Shown piece by piece: positions 5,484-6,573 of a stretch of 6,573 nt of DNA. The translations under genes and the position numbers were made by a program. Under the pieces are notes generated by a model. The model worked only from the letters and a program-made list of their open reading frames with translations, had not been told where the DNA came from and did no database searches. Source of the DNA: Paracoccaceae bacterium (lineage in GTDB: Bacteria; Pseudomonadota; Alphaproteobacteria; Rhodobacterales; Rhodobacteraceae); the NCBI GenBank assembly GCA_007120685.1, contig SKNG01000157.1, positions 1-6,573 on the forward strand. The letters are read 5' to 3'. The first letter of the stretch is position 1, and each line of letters starts with the position of its first letter.

Positions 5484-5540
5484 ATGAACAAGCGGGTATG
5501 GCGGAGGCTGCAAAGGCCGCGCGCAAGGGGCAGCGGGTGA
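5484..5540 (+). other. Possible 18-codon basic leader ORF before the kinase
   Basis: ATG at 5484 is 7 bases after AAGGG (5472-5476) and opens an 18-codon frame, MNKRVWRRLQRPRARGSG, ending in TGA at 5538-5540. The stop overlaps the likely GTG start of the kinase as GTGA. The arrangement would suit translational coupling, but so short an Arg-rich frame in GC-rich DNA can arise by chance. Confidence 0.2.
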
Positions 5541-6573
5541 GAGGCTGGAGCGACAGGCTGACCTTCCGCCTGGCGGTAATGCTGTCCATGGCGCTTCTGC
5601 CGCTGGGCTTGATCGCGCTTGGCGCCACCGCCGAGTTGCAGCGCTCTGCCCAGCGCATTGGCGAGCGCAGCCTGATCATGCTGGCACGCGACGCGGTGGC
5701 CGGCGAGCGGGCGCTGGTGGAAAGCGCGCTGGCCTCGGCCCGGGCGATAGAGACGCTGGTGCTGGAACGGCTGGACGATCCGCCCGAATGCGAGGCGTTC
5801 CTGCGCCGCTACACCGAACGGTCCAACATCTACAGCTTTATCGGCTACGTAGGGCTGGATGGCACCATGACCTGCGTCTCGCATGGCGGGATGCCCGCCC
5901 CTGCCGAAGCCGCGCCGGCGGACCGGCCGCCGGCGGCGCCGACAACCACGATCCTGGCCAATCCGGACTGGCAGCGCGATGATAGGGCCGATGGCAGCCA
6001 GGAAGATGGCATGCCGGTGATCGTGGCCACCCGGCCGGTATTCGCCGATGACGCGCTCAGCGGTTTTCTGTCGATCGCGATCACCCGGCGCGCGCTTGAA
6101 TTGATGGCGCAGCGGGTGATCGATGATGCGCCCCACCTGGCGGTGCTGGTCAACCGCGAAGGCATGGTGCTCAGCCGCGGGCCGGGCAGCGGCGCGCTGG
6201 CGCTGCTGCCCGACGCGCCGGTGCTGGCAGCCACCGCCGCGGCCGGCGGCAACCAGGTGTTCCGCAGCGAGACCGCCGAGGGCGAGCCCGCGGTCTATGC
6301 GATGGCCGAACTGATCCCGGGTCAGCTTTACGCGCTGGCGATGTGGGAGCGCACGGCGCCAGTGTTGCAGGCGCTGGAGGCCCGCCGCCTGCCGCTTCTG
6401 TTTCCCGCCGCGATGTGGCTGGCCTGTCTGGCCGTGGTGTTGCTAGCGGTGCATTATCTGGTGTTGCGGCATCTGAAGGGCCTCAACCGCCAGATGCGCC
6501 GCTTCGCCCTGGGCCAGCGCGAGGACTGGCCGGACCTGCCCGGCCGCGCCCCCGGCGAGATCCGCGCCCTGCA
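5537..6573 (+). CDS. Membrane sensor kinase of the stress response locus, N-terminal part
   Basis: The gene runs off the window after 345 full codons, before any catalytic domain. Residues 10-32 are a first membrane helix (LAVMLSMALLPLGLIALGAT), 33-284 a periplasmic domain, and about 285-310 a second helix (LPLLFPAAMWLACLAVVLLA). The following LRHLKGLNRQMRRFALGQRE looks like the start of a HAMP linker. The periplasmic part contains YSFIGYVGLDGTMTCVSHGG (97-116), like the first strands of Cache/PAS-type sensor folds, and two cysteines (85, 113). This layout and its place after nepR-ecfG indicate the sensor histidine kinase that phosphorylates PhyR; such kinases usually end in a HisKA_2/HWE core, not visible here. 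GTG 5537 is preferred because AAGGGG (5525-5530) lies 6 bases before it; ATG 5498, in the same frame, would add 13 residues but lacks such a site. There is no terminator after ecfG, so it probably shares the operon. Confidence 0.82.
   Translation, partial: MRGWSDRLTFRLAVMLSMALLPLGLIALGATAELQRSAQRIGERSLIMLARDAVAGERALVESALASARAIETLVLERLDDPPECEAFLRRYTERSNIYSFIGYVGLDGTMTCVSHGGMPAPAEAAPADRPPAAPTTTILANPDWQRDDRADGSQEDGMPVIVATRPVFADDALSGFLSIAITRRALELMAQRVIDDAPHLAVLVNREGMVLSRGPGSGALALLPDAPVLAATAAAGGNQVFRSETAEGEPAVYAMAELIPGQLYALAMWERTAPVLQALEARRLPLLFPAAMWLACLAVVLLAVHYLVLRHLKGLNRQMRRFALGQREDWPDLPGRAPGEIRAL

Noticed and set aside
1..6573. CRISPR arrays, insertion sequences, tRNA or rRNA genes, phage or defence systems
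   Set aside because: None of the required repeats, terminal inverted repeats, transposase motifs or RNA folds were found; the window is a transporter operon beside a stress regulation locus.

Overview
The window comes from a GC-rich alphaproteobacterium. The set phyR / nepR-ecfG is confined to Alphaproteobacteria, and the codon use together with a TRAP carboxylate transporter fits a member of the Rhodobacterales (Paracoccus/Rhodobacter-like). The genus assignment is an inference from general character, not from a comparison.

Left part (1-3164, all + strand): the 3' end of a LeuD-type (3-isopropylmalate dehydratase small subunit family) gene, then a complete three-gene TRAP transporter, dctP-dctQ-dctM. 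The order, the 4-base ATGA overlap of dctQ and dctM, and a strong GC hairpin between dctP and dctQ are typical of such operons. The dctP frame carries an in-frame amber codon at position 38, just after the signal peptide, while the rest of the gene is intact. As read here, the binding protein is broken (recent mutation or base-call error). The LeuD neighbour suggests uptake and dehydration of a hydroxy-acid or dicarboxylate, but the substrate cannot be read.

Middle (3165-3409): a gene-free stretch between convergent genes. It holds several inverted repeats, including a perfect palindrome flanked by A5 and T6 tracts that should terminate transcription from both sides.

Right part (3410-6573): the core of the alphaproteobacterial general stress response. 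phyR (- strand; sigma-like domain plus receiver) is divergent from nepR-ecfG (+ strand), followed by a membrane sensor kinase cut by the window end. In the known mechanism, phosphorylated PhyR uses its sigma-like domain to pull NepR off the sigma factor EcfG, which then transcribes its regulon, including this locus. The kinase is the likely phosphate donor of the pathway. The phyR-nepR gap holds an EcfG-type promoter (GGAAC-N16-CGTT) on both strands, formed by one perfect 11-bp inverted repeat, so each promoter's -35 overlaps the other's -10.

The most unusual signals are that fully symmetric divergent promoter and a five-tract G-quadruplex-type repeat that encodes the NepR tail and overlaps the ecfG ribosome binding site. 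The gene system itself is known; these control elements are what merit a second look.
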